NCBI GenBank assembly: GCA_902785575.1
Contig: CACZZF010000014.1
Coordinates: 62,001 to 126,000, forward strand
Origin: an uncultured Bacteroidia bacterium
GTDB lineage: Bacteria; Bacteroidota; Bacteroidia; Bacteroidales; UBA932
Direction: 5' to 3'
Length of the DNA: 64,000 nucleotides
The position numbers and the translations under genes were made by a program. Positions 18,539 through 26,998 of this stretch are shown piece by piece (positions within the stretch are counted from its first letter, which is position 1; each line of letters begins with the position of its first letter). The notes under the pieces were generated by a model. It saw only the letters and a list, made by a program, of their open reading frames with translations, was not told the DNA's origin and made no database searches.

Positions 18539-19006
18539 TTAAATGACTGTGTTACGGATTTTCTCGGCCTGGGCCTTGCGATAAGCGTCCAGTTTGTCGG
18601 AGATAGCCTTGTCGCCTAAGGCAAGTATCTCCGCGGCGAGGATGGCTGCGTTCTTTGCTCCACCAATGGCCACTGTCGCCACAGGGATTCCGGTGGGCAT
18701 CTGCACCATCGAGAGAAGTGAGTCGAGGCCGCCGAGGTTCTTGGTGGCCATAGGTACGGCGATGACAGGCAATGTGGTGAGCCCAGCGGCGACTCCGGCC
18801 AGATGGGCGGCACCGCCAGCACCTGCTATCACGACTCCAAAGCCTCTGTCTTTCAGGGCTTTGGTATATTCAAACATAAGCTCGGGGGTCCGGTGGGCGC
18901 TGATGACCCTCTTCTCGTACCCGATTCCGAAATCGTCAAGAATGCCGAAGGCTCCGGACATTACCTCGAGGTCGCTTGTGGACCCCATGATGATAGCGAC
19001 TTTCAT
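18539..19006 (-). CDS. purE: N5-carboxyaminoimidazole ribonucleotide mutase
   Basis: The 155-residue protein has all class I PurE signatures: MGSTSDLEVM near the N-terminus (phosphate binding), ISAHRTPE, and GAGGAAHLAGV around residue 70. It interconverts N5-CAIR and CAIR in purine biosynthesis in the cytoplasm. Length is normal for the family. It lies between miaA (12 nt upstream on this strand) and the retropepsin-like gene. purL is about 28 kb away in this window, so purine genes are scattered. Confidence 0.97.
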   Translation of the reverse strand: MKVAIIMGSTSDLEVMSGAFGILDDFGIGYEKRVISAHRTPELMFEYTKALKDRGFGVVIAGAGGAAHLAGVAAGLTTLPVIAVPMATKNLGGLDSLLSMVQMPTGIPVATVAIGGAKNAAILAAEILALGDKAISDKLDAYRKAQAEKIRNTVI

Positions 19007-19018
19007 GATTATGAATAT

Positions 19019-19996
19019 TTAAACATTTGTCCAGTGGATTTTGATCCCGTCTTTCTCCATGCCCCGGAACCAGGTCATTTGCCGTTTGGCGAACTGGTGG
19101 ATGGCGTTGGACAGCAGCAGGCGCATCTCCTCGTAGCTGAGGATTCCGAGCACATGCTGAGTGACGAACTTATACTCTAGACCGTAGTACATCAGGTCTT
19201 CCGGCCGTATCCCGCTGTCCAGCAGACTTTTGACCTCGTCGATAAGGCCATTCCGCAGCCTGGCGTCCAGGCGGGCGTCGATTCGCGCGTTCCTCTCCTC
19301 CCTGCTCACAAGAGTTCCGATGTAATATGGCTTTTTGGGAAGATATGAGGTTTCCGCGACCGGATTGTCTTGCTTGTAGAGCGCCACTTCCAATGCCCTT
19401 ATCACTCGACGTTTGCTTTGCAGCACGCCCTCGCCGGGCAGTGGCCCCAACTCGGCCAGCCTTGCTATAAGTTCCTCAATGTCATATTGTTCCAGTTCAG
19501 CCCTAAGCTCTTCATCCGGCGGCACTTGGGGAAGAGAGTATCCGCAAGTGGCCGCTTCGATGTACAGGCCGGTCCCGCCGCAAAGGATAGGAATACGTCC
19601 TCTTTCCCTAATATCTTTGTATGCCTTCTCAAAGGCTTCCTGCCATTGGTAAAGGTCAAATCTTGTACCCGCCGGCACAATGTCGATCAGATGGTACGGC
19701 ACATCCCCATATTCCTCCAGATCCTTCCCCGTCCCGACATCCATGCCGCGATATACCTGTCTGCTATCCGCAGACAGGATCTCGGAGGACACTATACCTC
19801 CGAGCTGCCTAGCTAACTCTACGGCGTATCTAGTCTTTCCGGAGGCGGTGGGTCCGAGGACGACGATTAGATCGGTATTGCCGGAAAGATAATCGTTCAG
19901 AACAGATTCGACATCAATGACTTCCGGATCCGGAAGAGGAGCCGGAGGAGGAATCGGAATAGCCTCCCGCAACTTGTTCTGACGGTTTCTTGACAT
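19019..19996 (-). CDS. miaA: tRNA dimethylallyltransferase
   Basis: The 325-residue protein has the P-loop GPTASGKT at about residues 48-55, then LSADSRQVYRGMDVGTGK, FDLYQWQEAF, GGTGLYIEA and a C-terminal QFAKRQMTWFRG. It transfers dimethylallyl to N6 of A37 in tRNAs reading codons that begin with U. The N-terminus has about 45 extra residues rich in proline (IPIPPPAPLPDPE) before the P-loop. No later ATG precedes the P-loop, so the extension is probably real. It starts 1 nt after the smpB stop, indicating co-transcription. Confidence 0.96.
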   Translation of the reverse strand: MSRNRQNKLREAIPIPPPAPLPDPEVIDVESVLNDYLSGNTDLIVVLGPTASGKTRYAVELARQLGGIVSSEILSADSRQVYRGMDVGTGKDLEEYGDVPYHLIDIVPAGTRFDLYQWQEAFEKAYKDIRERGRIPILCGGTGLYIEAATCGYSLPQVPPDEELRAELEQYDIEELIARLAELGPLPGEGVLQSKRRVIRALEVALYKQDNPVAETSYLPKKPYYIGTLVSREERNARIDARLDARLRNGLIDEVKSLLDSGIRPEDLMYYGLEYKFVTQHVLGILSYEEMRLLLSNAIHQFAKRQMTWFRGMEKDGIKIHWTNV

Positions 19997-19997
19997 A

Positions 19998-20453
19998 TCA
20001 ATCGCCGCGCTCCATCTCTCGCCTGATATCCTTCTCCTTTATGGAAGCCCTCTTATCGAAAGCCTTCTTTCCACGAGCCAAGGCAATCACCAATTTGGCG
20101 AAACCCTCATCATTGATGAATAACTTGACGGCGACAATCGTGAGACCCTTCTCTTTTACCGCCTGATGCAGATGACGCAACTCCTTTTTTGTCAACAACA
20201 ACTTTCGGTCCCGGAGCGGCTCATGCTGTCCCCACGATCCCCAGAAATACTTGGCGACATTCATCCCCTTGACAAACAACTCATTTCCCACAAAATAGCA
20301 GAACGAGTCCACCAATGAGACCTTTCCCATCCGGATGGATTTGATCTCCGTGCCGACCAGGACTATTCCCGCCTCGAAAGTCTCCAGGAACTCATAATCA
20401 AAAGAGGCTTTCTTGTTCCTTATCTCAACCCTATGTTCTTTTTTCGCCGCCAT
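19998..20453 (-). CDS. smpB: SsrA (tmRNA)-binding protein
   Basis: The 151-residue protein shows the SmpB core: a basic N-terminus, [20 protein letters not shown], then [18 protein letters not shown] and [17 protein letters not shown]. The C-terminal basic tail is [20 protein letters not shown]. It escorts tmRNA to stalled ribosomes in trans-translation. It is the first gene of a smpB-miaA-purE minus-strand run and shares its short upstream region with the divergent M16 protease gene. The tmRNA gene was not found in this window. Confidence 0.97.
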   Translation of the reverse strand: MAAKKEHRVEIRNKKASFDYEFLETFEAGIVLVGTEIKSIRMGKVSLVDSFCYFVGNELFVKGMNVAKYFWGSWGQHEPLRDRKLLLTKKELRHLHQAVKEKGLTIVAVKLFINDEGFAKLVIALARGKKAFDKRASIKEKDIRREMERGD

Positions 20454-20472
20454 ATCTCTTATACAGAATTTA

Positions 20473-20504
20473 CAAATATACCACTTTTTTGTGTTGCGGT
20501 GAAA
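20473..20504 (-). promoter_or_regulatory. Promoter of the smpB operon
   Basis: On the minus strand TATATTTG (20480 down to 20473) matches the -7 consensus. A near-consensus -33 box (TTTC, 20504 down to 20501) lies 20 nt upstream. It overlaps the plus-strand promoter for the M16 gene, so the two divergent units share about 30 bp and may compete. Confidence 0.6.
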
Positions 20505-20518
20505 ATTGATTAAGTTTG
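20488..20518 (+). promoter_or_regulatory. Promoter of the M16 protease gene
   Basis: TTTG at 20488-20491 is followed by 19 nt and then TAAGTTTG at 20511-20518. This is a full match to the Bacteroidetes promoter. Transcription would begin around 20524, about 18 nt before the ATG at 20542. That placement supports the ATG and argues against an upstream TTG start at 20506, which would lie inside the promoter. Confidence 0.75.
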
Positions 20519-20541
20519 CAGCTCGTTACAAATCTAAGAAG

Positions 20542-23448
20542 ATGAGAAAGTTGATTCTGGCGGCAGCGACCGCCGCGGCGCTGATCCTCGCAGGCTCCTG
20601 CGCCTCTCACAAGTACGAGACCGTAAAGGGTGATCCTTTGAAGACCAAGATCTACACCCTTGACAATGGCCTCAAGGTTTATATGACAGTTAACAAAGAG
20701 ACCCCTCGTATCCAAACCTACATCGCTGTCAGGGTAGGAAGCAAGGATGATCCGCATGAGACAACCGGTCTGTCCCATTATCTTGAGCACCTTATGTTCA
20801 AAGGCACGGAGAGATTCGGAACCTCCAACTATGAGGCCGAGAAACCGATGCTTGATCAGATCAGGAGTCTTTTCGAGGAATATAGGACCAAGACCGATCC
20901 CCAGGAGAGGATAGCCCTCTACCATGTGATCGACTCGATCAGCTATGAGGCCTCGAAGATCGCTATCCCCAATGAATATGACAAATTGATGTCCATCATC
21001 GGGTCCACCGGATCGAACGCCTTCACCTCCAATGACATGACTGTCTATCAGGAGGATATCCCTTCCAACCAGATAGAGAATTGGGCCAAGATCGAGGCTG
21101 ACAGGTTCATCCACCCCGTCATCCGCGGTTTCCACACCGAACTGGAGGCTGTCTACGAGGAGAAGAACATGAGCCTCACCGAGGATGACTCCAAGGCGAT
21201 GGAAGCTATTGATTCTGTGCTGTTTTCCCGTCATCCTTACGGTATCCAGACCACTATCGGGACACAGGAGCATCTGAAGAACCCTTCGATCATCAACATC
21301 GAGAACCACAGGAGCAATTTCTATGTTCCCAACAATGTGGCGATCTGTGTCTCCGGTGATTTCGATCCCGATTCATTCGTGGATATCATCGAGAAGTATT
21401 TCGGAGAGTGGCAGCCCAATCCGGACATCAAGACTCTCCAATATGAGCCTGAGCCTCCTATAACTTCTCCTGTCGAGAAGACCGTCTATGGCCTTGACGC
21501 TGAGTTTGTGATGCTTGGCTGGAGGACTCCGGGCTCCAAGGACATCCTTCGTAGCGAGGTCGGGAATATCGTCGCTTCTGTCCTGTACAACGGCAACGCC
21601 GGACTGGCTGACCTGGATCTCATCCAGGCCCAGAAAATCGGTGGATTCTACATGATGAACTATGGCCGTCCTGACTACGGTGAGTTGCTTATGATAGGCT
21701 ATCCACGTGAGGGACAGTCTCTTGAGGAGGTCCGTGACCTGATGCTCGAGGAAGCCGGAAAACTTCGTACCGGTGACTTTGACGAGGAACTTATCAAGTC
21801 CACGATCAATAATATCAAACTCAGCCAGATGTCCCAGTTTGAGAGCAATGGACGTAGGGCGATGGCCTTCGTCAACTCTTTCATCAGCGGGCATAAGTGG
21901 AAAGATGACGCCCTTCAGTTGAGCCGTCTTGAGAAGGTCACCAAGAGGCAGGTCACCGACTGGGCGAACGAGTATCTCGGCGCCAATAGCTATGCCTTGG
22001 CTTACAAGAGGATAGGAGAGGATCCTAATATCGACAAGATCGCCGCTCCGGCTATCACTCCTATTGAGACTAACCGCCACATGCAGAGCGACTTCCTTAC
22101 CGCTATACAGGCTACCGAGGTCGCTCCGATCGAGCCGGTTTTCCCTGATTTTACCAAGGATATGGCCAGGGATGACCTCTCCGGAGGAGTTGAGCTTCTG
22201 TACAAGAAGAATGAGATCAACGATATCGCCACCTATACCGCGATCTTTGATCGTGGCATCCAGAATGATCCTCGTCTTGACCTCGCGTTCGGCTATCTGA
22301 GCTATCTCGGCACGCCGACACGCAGCGCCGCCCAGATTAGGAAGGACATGTATTCATTGGCGTGCTCTTACGGACTTTCCGCCGGTCCTGTGCAGACAGT
22401 CGGTAGGGTCAGGGGCTTGGACGAGAATATCGGAGAGGCCATGGACATCGTTGAGGATCTCATATTGAACGCCGTTCCTGACACGACTATCCTTGCCGCT
22501 CTTAAGGCGGATGTGCTTAAGAACCGCGCGGACAGCAAACTGAGCCAGAGCGCCTGTTTCTCCGCCCTCCAGGATTACATTTATTACGGTCCTGAGTTCG
22601 TGGCCAAGTCCACCCTCTCTGACGAGCAGATTATGGCCCTCACTTCCGAGGAACTTCTCGGCGCCGTCAAGGATCTCTACTCCAAGAAACACGAGGTTCT
22701 CTATTACGGTCCCTCTGAGGAGGTCGCCGCAAGGAAGATGATCTTGGATCACCACAAGATAGCTGATAATCCCGAGCCGCTTGTGAAAGAGCATCCTCTT
22801 CATCGCCAGGTCAACGGGAACCAGGTGTTCCTTGCGCCTTACGACGCCAACCAGTTCTATTATGTGCAGTATTCAGACAGGGGAGAGAAGTTCGATGTGA
22901 AGAATGATCCTTCTGTCATCATGTACAACAATTACTTCGGAAGCGGCATGAACGCTATCGTCTTCCAGGAGATGCGTGAGGCCAGGGGTTTGGCATATTC
23001 CGCCAGGGCTTCCCTGATTAACCCGTCTTATCCGGATGACGATTATTACTTCTTTGCTTATATTGCTTCCCAGAATGATAAGCTGAAGGATGCCGTCCAG
23101 GCTTTTGACCAGATTATCAACAATATGCCTGAGTCAGAGCATGCTTTCCAGGTGGCTAAGACCGCTATTTTATCGCAGTTGCGCACAAGGCGTGTCACTG
23201 GAATGGGCGTGCTTAACCAGTACCTGTCACTCAGGGATCTCGGCCTTACCGAGAGCCGTGATAAAGCCGTTTTTGAGGCTGTCCAGAACATGACTCTGGA
23301 GGATGTCAAAGCCTTCCAGCAGAAATGGATCAAGAACAGGGAATATAACTACGGGTTCCTGGGTCGTGAAGATGATTTCGACTCCGCCTTCATCTCCACC
23401 CTCGGCCCTGTAAAGCACCTTACCCTCGAAGAGATCTTCGGGTACTAG
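20542..23448 (+). CDS. M16 (pitrilysin/insulinase-type) zinc protease lipoprotein
   Basis: From the ATG at 20542 the protein has 968 residues with a lipoprotein signal (LILAGSC, Cys20). The inverted zinc motif HYLEH lies at residues 79-83 (His79, Glu82, His83). The third ligand is expected in the ELEAVYEEKNM segment about 75 residues later. The length accommodates four M16 modules. The first catalytic half is followed by an inactive second half (LAYSARASLINPSYPDDDYY and nearby) that forms the clamshell. It should degrade peptides in the periplasm or at the cell surface. An in-frame TTG at 20506 exists, but it would place the signal peptide 12 residues in and sits within the promoter. Confidence 0.95.
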   Translation: MRKLILAAATAAALILAGSCASHKYETVKGDPLKTKIYTLDNGLKVYMTVNKETPRIQTYIAVRVGSKDDPHETTGLSHYLEHLMFKGTERFGTSNYEAEKPMLDQIRSLFEEYRTKTDPQERIALYHVIDSISYEASKIAIPNEYDKLMSIIGSTGSNAFTSNDMTVYQEDIPSNQIENWAKIEADRFIHPVIRGFHTELEAVYEEKNMSLTEDDSKAMEAIDSVLFSRHPYGIQTTIGTQEHLKNPSIINIENHRSNFYVPNNVAICVSGDFDPDSFVDIIEKYFGEWQPNPDIKTLQYEPEPPITSPVEKTVYGLDAEFVMLGWRTPGSKDILRSEVGNIVASVLYNGNAGLADLDLIQAQKIGGFYMMNYGRPDYGELLMIGYPREGQSLEEVRDLMLEEAGKLRTGDFDEELIKSTINNIKLSQMSQFESNGRRAMAFVNSFISGHKWKDDALQLSRLEKVTKRQVTDWANEYLGANSYALAYKRIGEDPNIDKIAAPAITPIETNRHMQSDFLTAIQATEVAPIEPVFPDFTKDMARDDLSGGVELLYKKNEINDIATYTAIFDRGIQNDPRLDLAFGYLSYLGTPTRSAAQIRKDMYSLACSYGLSAGPVQTVGRVRGLDENIGEAMDIVEDLILNAVPDTTILAALKADVLKNRADSKLSQSACFSALQDYIYYGPEFVAKSTLSDEQIMALTSEELLGAVKDLYSKKHEVLYYGPSEEVAARKMILDHHKIADNPEPLVKEHPLHRQVNGNQVFLAPYDANQFYYVQYSDRGEKFDVKNDPSVIMYNNYFGSGMNAIVFQEMREARGLAYSARASLINPSYPDDDYYFFAYIASQNDKLKDAVQAFDQIINNMPESEHAFQVAKTAILSQLRTRRVTGMGVLNQYLSLRDLGLTESRDKAVFEAVQNMTLEDVKAFQQKWIKNREYNYGFLGREDDFDSAFISTLGPVKHLTLEEIFGY

Positions 23449-23474
23449 CGCACCCACATCATGCTGACGCTCAA

Positions 23475-23500
23475 TGTCATGCTGAGCGTAGCGAAGCATC
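23475..23500. repeat. Dispersed hairpin element between the M16 and M64 genes
   Basis: TGTCATGCTGAGCG followed by TAGCGAAGCATC forms the stem ATGCT/AGCAT. It differs from the cysS copy at 45494-45520 in only a few positions. Two of those form a compensated pair (G-C here against C-G there), so the hairpin is conserved while its sequence changes. The T-run after it contributes to the next promoter. Confidence 0.75.
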
Positions 23501-23503
23501 TTT

Positions 23504-23536
23504 TTTGGGATAGTCATAATTTTTTTCATATATTTA
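23504..23536 (+). promoter_or_regulatory. Probable promoter of the M64 lipoprotein gene
   Basis: TTTG at 23504-23507 is followed by 21 nt and then TATATTTA at 23529-23536 (one mismatch to TAnnTTTG). It lies 25 nt before the ATG at 23561. The -33 box falls in the T-run at the end of the dispersed hairpin element, so that insertion may have created or modified this promoter. Confidence 0.5.
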
Positions 23537-23560
23537 CCAGAGTATTTTTTCCTGGTCAAT

Positions 23561-26299
23561 ATGAAAAAGTTATTCACTATTCTCCTCTCCTCCATCTTGA
23601 CTATGGCCGCTGTCTGTTCATGCGGCCCGAAAGAGGATCCCGAGATTGCCGTGTCCGGCGTGTCGGTCAGCCAGAGCACTCTCACCCTTGAAGTGGGCGG
23701 CTCGACCAACCTAACGGCGACTGTCTCACCTTCGAACGCCACGAATAAATCAGTGACCTGGTCAAGTTCCAACCAGGCTGTGGCCACTGTCAATAACGGA
23801 ACTGTGACCGCCGTGTCTCCAGGCACGGCCACGATAACCGCTATGGCTGGAGGAAAATCCGGAACCTGCTCGGTGACAGTCGCTAAGAAGTCCATTGCGG
23901 TTTCCTCTGTGACTTTGGACCAGACCGAGGTGAGTCTGACTGAAGAAGAGTCCGTGACTTTGACCGCCACGGTGTCTCCATCGGATGTCGACGACAAGAA
24001 TGTGACCTGGGAGTCCAGTGACAACACCATAGCTACGGTAGAAGGTGGCAAGATCACGGCCCTTAAAGCGGGTGAGGTGACGATCATAGCCAAGGCCGGC
24101 GGCAAGGAGGCTACCTGCAAAGTGACTATCGAACCGAATGAAGAGAGTCGGATCAAGGCTGCCCTCATGGAGATTTATAATGCGATGGATGGTCCGAATT
24201 GGAAAAATGCCACTAACTGGGGAACTGATGCTTCTTTGACGTCGTGGAATGGAGTTGAGTGGAACAAGCAAAAGCATGAATTGCGCTTGTATCTCATAGA
24301 ACAAGGTCTTAAAGGTGAGTTCCCGGACTGTTTTGATGCCTTGTCTTCTTGTGTGAAGTTCTGGCTTCAGAATGAACCCGGAGTGACCGGGACCCTTCCA
24401 CCAAGTTTCAGTAAGCTGGGCCGTTTGGAAGTGCTTGTCATAGAGAGGACATCAATGACAAGTCTTCCTGACATTTTCTCCGGCATGCCCCTTGGTTTTG
24501 TCGCCATCAATTTGAATACCTTGATGGATGGCCCTTTGCCTGAGTCTCTTGGGGAAAGTGATAGATTGATGGGGGAAGATCTTGTGGAAGGAATCTATAC
24601 TCCGAAATTGGATTGTTCTGGAAATGGCTTTACTGGAGTCATCCCTGAATCGTGGTTGAGACTTGGCACTCATTTCTCAATTCAAAATCACAAGTTCTCC
24701 GGACTTATTCCCGAATATTTCTATACGACTGATAATCCCGGATATTGGATTAATTTGTTCATCAATTCGGGGGTTCCGGCAGATGATCTGGACTACAGGA
24801 AATCAGATCCGTTCATAGTCATGGATCGGGACATTCCCGGTTACTGGTTCGACAAGGACATCAATGATGCGATCACCGGTAAACCGATCCCTTATAAGGA
24901 GATCGTGTCCAAGAACAAGGCTACGGTGGTCTTCAAATGGGCTTCTTGGTGCGGTTTTTCCGCAGCCTTGCTTCCGCAGCTTAAAAGAATGCACGAAAAG
25001 TACCACGATGCTGGTCTTGAGGTTATAGCGAGACCGGCATGGGGAGATTGGGAGGGAGAAAAGATGCTAAAGGACTATGTTTTGAGCAACGGCTATGACA
25101 TCTGGTATAATTTCTCTACAGCCGGCAAAGAATTACATGAGGAATACGCGTTAGGAAGTTATGGTACCCCTTTTGCCAATGTGATCGATAGTAATGGAAA
25201 TATAATTTTCAGTTGCTCGCCGGATGTCGTTGACCGTTCTCAAGACCGTTTCGGCCACGTCGCTTTTAATGACCTGATTCCATTCCTTGAGGACATTTTC
25301 GGCCCTCTTGAAGATGATGATGAATATTCCTCGACCGATTACTCAAAGGACGGCGATGTCATTACCCTCCAGAAAGCCACTGTCGGCAAGGGTATAAATG
25401 TCGTGTTCATGGGTGACGCCTACACCGACAGGGATATGGTCAATGGCGGCCTTTACGAGAATCATATGCGGCAATCCATGGAAGAACTCTTCCAGATTGA
25501 GCCTTACAAGACGTTCCGGGATCGCTTTAACGTGTATGCGGTGAAAGTGGTTTCCAAAAACGGAAGGACAGGTACGGGGTGTTCTACCGCTCTCGGTACA
25601 TATTGTGCGGGAACAACTGTTTCTATATCAGAAGCTTCGGACGAGAAGGCCCTTGAATATGCCCTGATGGTTCCAGACATCAAGGACAAGAAGAACCTGC
25701 TGATTGGAGTGATGATCAATTCGAACGGCTTGATGGGAATCACTTCCATGAAGGAGTCTCTCCAGACCGGAATCGCATATTATTCCTCGGTGGGCAACAG
25801 CAGTATGGGTTATGGCCCGCTGATCCGCCACGAGGCCGGTGGTCACGGCTTCGCCTTCCTCGCGGATGAGTATAGCACGGATTTTGGCTCTCCCAGTCAG
25901 GAGCTCGTCAAGGAGTACATGAGACTTTATGACAGGTATGGCTGGTATTCCAATATTGATTTCACCGCCGATCCGGCAAAGGTCAAGTGGAGTGCCTTCC
26001 TTTCTGATGAACGTTACGCTAATGAGACCGGTGTTTTTGAAGGCGCTGGCGGACCGTACTCGGAAGGAATCTACAGGCCGTCTGATGACAGTATGATGAA
26101 CCATAATGTCGAGTATTTCAACGCTCCTTCCCGCTGGGCTATTTACAAGAGAATCATGGAATTGAGCGGCGAGGAGGCTTCCTTCGAGAAGTTCCTGGAA
26201 TATGACGCGGTCAACCGGTCCAAAAAACAGTCCTCGGCTCCAGGAACCCGCTCTGCCACGGGCTGGGTTCCCGGCGCCCCGCCCATTGTCACCAAGTAG
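23561..26299 (+). CDS. Multidomain lipoprotein: two Big2 domains, leucine-rich segment, thioredoxin-like domain and M64 peptidase
   Basis: The 912-residue protein has a lipoprotein signal (MAAVCSC, Cys21 likely). Two bacterial Ig-like (Big2) repeats follow at about 28-110 and 111-190, each with a VTWSSSN or VTWESSD core. A leucine-rich-repeat-like stretch at about 195-400 starts with ALMEIYNAMDGPNWKNATNW, the usual lead-in to bacterial LRRs. A thioredoxin-like domain at about 425-585 has WASWCGFS, with Cys464 and Ser467 in place of the second cysteine. The M64 metallopeptidase is at about 600-880, with HEAGGHGFAFLADEY (His757, Glu758, His762, Asp769). M64 includes IgA peptidases. The Glu is present, so it should be active. 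The combination is unusual; surface protein degradation is inferred. Confidence 0.88.
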   Translation: MKKLFTILLSSILTMAAVCSCGPKEDPEIAVSGVSVSQSTLTLEVGGSTNLTATVSPSNATNKSVTWSSSNQAVATVNNGTVTAVSPGTATITAMAGGKSGTCSVTVAKKSIAVSSVTLDQTEVSLTEEESVTLTATVSPSDVDDKNVTWESSDNTIATVEGGKITALKAGEVTIIAKAGGKEATCKVTIEPNEESRIKAALMEIYNAMDGPNWKNATNWGTDASLTSWNGVEWNKQKHELRLYLIEQGLKGEFPDCFDALSSCVKFWLQNEPGVTGTLPPSFSKLGRLEVLVIERTSMTSLPDIFSGMPLGFVAINLNTLMDGPLPESLGESDRLMGEDLVEGIYTPKLDCSGNGFTGVIPESWLRLGTHFSIQNHKFSGLIPEYFYTTDNPGYWINLFINSGVPADDLDYRKSDPFIVMDRDIPGYWFDKDINDAITGKPIPYKEIVSKNKATVVFKWASWCGFSAALLPQLKRMHEKYHDAGLEVIARPAWGDWEGEKMLKDYVLSNGYDIWYNFSTAGKELHEEYALGSYGTPFANVIDSNGNIIFSCSPDVVDRSQDRFGHVAFNDLIPFLEDIFGPLEDDDEYSSTDYSKDGDVITLQKATVGKGINVVFMGDAYTDRDMVNGGLYENHMRQSMEELFQIEPYKTFRDRFNVYAVKVVSKNGRTGTGCSTALGTYCAGTTVSISEASDEKALEYALMVPDIKDKKNLLIGVMINSNGLMGITSMKESLQTGIAYYSSVGNSSMGYGPLIRHEAGGHGFAFLADEYSTDFGSPSQELVKEYMRLYDRYGWYSNIDFTADPAKVKWSAFLSDERYANETGVFEGAGGPYSEGIYRPSDDSMMNHNVEYFNAPSRWAIYKRIMELSGEEASFEKFLEYDAVNRSKKQSSAPGTRSATGWVPGAPPIVTK

Positions 26300-26377
26300 G
26301 AGGTGATTATTGGCAATTTGCTATAAAACCGCTAACTTTTTGGGTGGGTAAAAAACATCTTCACGATTATAGCATCA

Positions 26378-26920
26378 ATGAAAAAACTCCGCTTTTTGGC
26401 TTCAGTATTATTTATGCTGGCCATTTCAGCATGCTCCATTGACAAGGACTATGATTTGAACAAGGAGGTACGATCCGAATGAGGACATCGATTCCGACGC
26501 GAAATTGCAGCCTCTTGAAGACATCCGGGATTCCTTTGATTTCCTTATTCAGGACAAAAAGAAGAATTCTTTCGAATTCCTTCCGGTCAGCCTTAATGTC
26601 GGGGCTAAGTATATAATGCCTTTCAATGAGAACATCTCAGCCGCGGTCCTGTACACCTATAAGCCGTACGAGTTCTATGGTTACAATGAGGTCCGTCTCT
26701 TCGGATGCTGGACACCTCTCTCTTGGCTGAGCCTGGACCTGAGTGGTGCCAGACACAATTTCGGATGGTCGTTTGGCGGTGCGTTCGATGTCCACGCCCC
26801 TGGATTCAACATATTCTGGGGAATAGACTCTTACTCGTTCAGGGTGACTCCACAGATGATTCCTATCGACAAATCCAACATTGGAATGACTTTCGGAGTC
26901 AGTTTCCCGATTTAGAATCG
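26378..26920 (+). pseudogene. Deletion scar joining a lipoprotein start to the end of an outer membrane protein gene
   Basis: An intact lipoprotein start (ATG at 26378; LASVLFMLAISACSIDKDYD) runs only 34 codons to TGA at 26480-26482. From 26469, in another frame, the sequence reads YDPNEDIDSDAKLQPLEDIR and continues to a stop near 26915. That part is a beta-barrel-like C-terminus (SLNVGAKYIMPFNENISAAV, then IGMTFGVSFPI) resembling the DUF5723 outer membrane family. The most economical reading is two adjacent genes, a lipoprotein and a barrel protein, fused by a large out-of-frame deletion near 26465-26470. An ATG at 26505 could still start a 136-residue fragment, but it would lack a signal peptide and most of the barrel. 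Confidence 0.78.
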
Positions 26921-26962
26921 GTCATTCTGGTACGAAATATCTTCGTAGTAAGTAAGTTACAT

Positions 26963-26996
26963 GATCCGCCAGTCAGGTTTTTCTGACCGGCGGATC
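26963..26996. terminator. Strong bidirectional stem-loop between the scar and the transposase gene
   Basis: GATCCGCCAGTCAG (26963-26976) pairs with CTGACCGGCGGATC (26983-26996), with one A-C mismatch, around a GTTTTT loop. It lies just past the convergent transposase stop at 26999. It may terminate both transcripts. It could also be a target hairpin for the adjacent RAYT-type transposase. Confidence 0.7.
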
Positions 26997-26998
26997 GT

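Noticed and set aside
20470..22080. Long minus-strand open frames opposite the M16 protease gene
   Set aside because: They shadow a clear zinc protease on the plus strand, begin in its promoter region or interior, and encode no recognisable motif.
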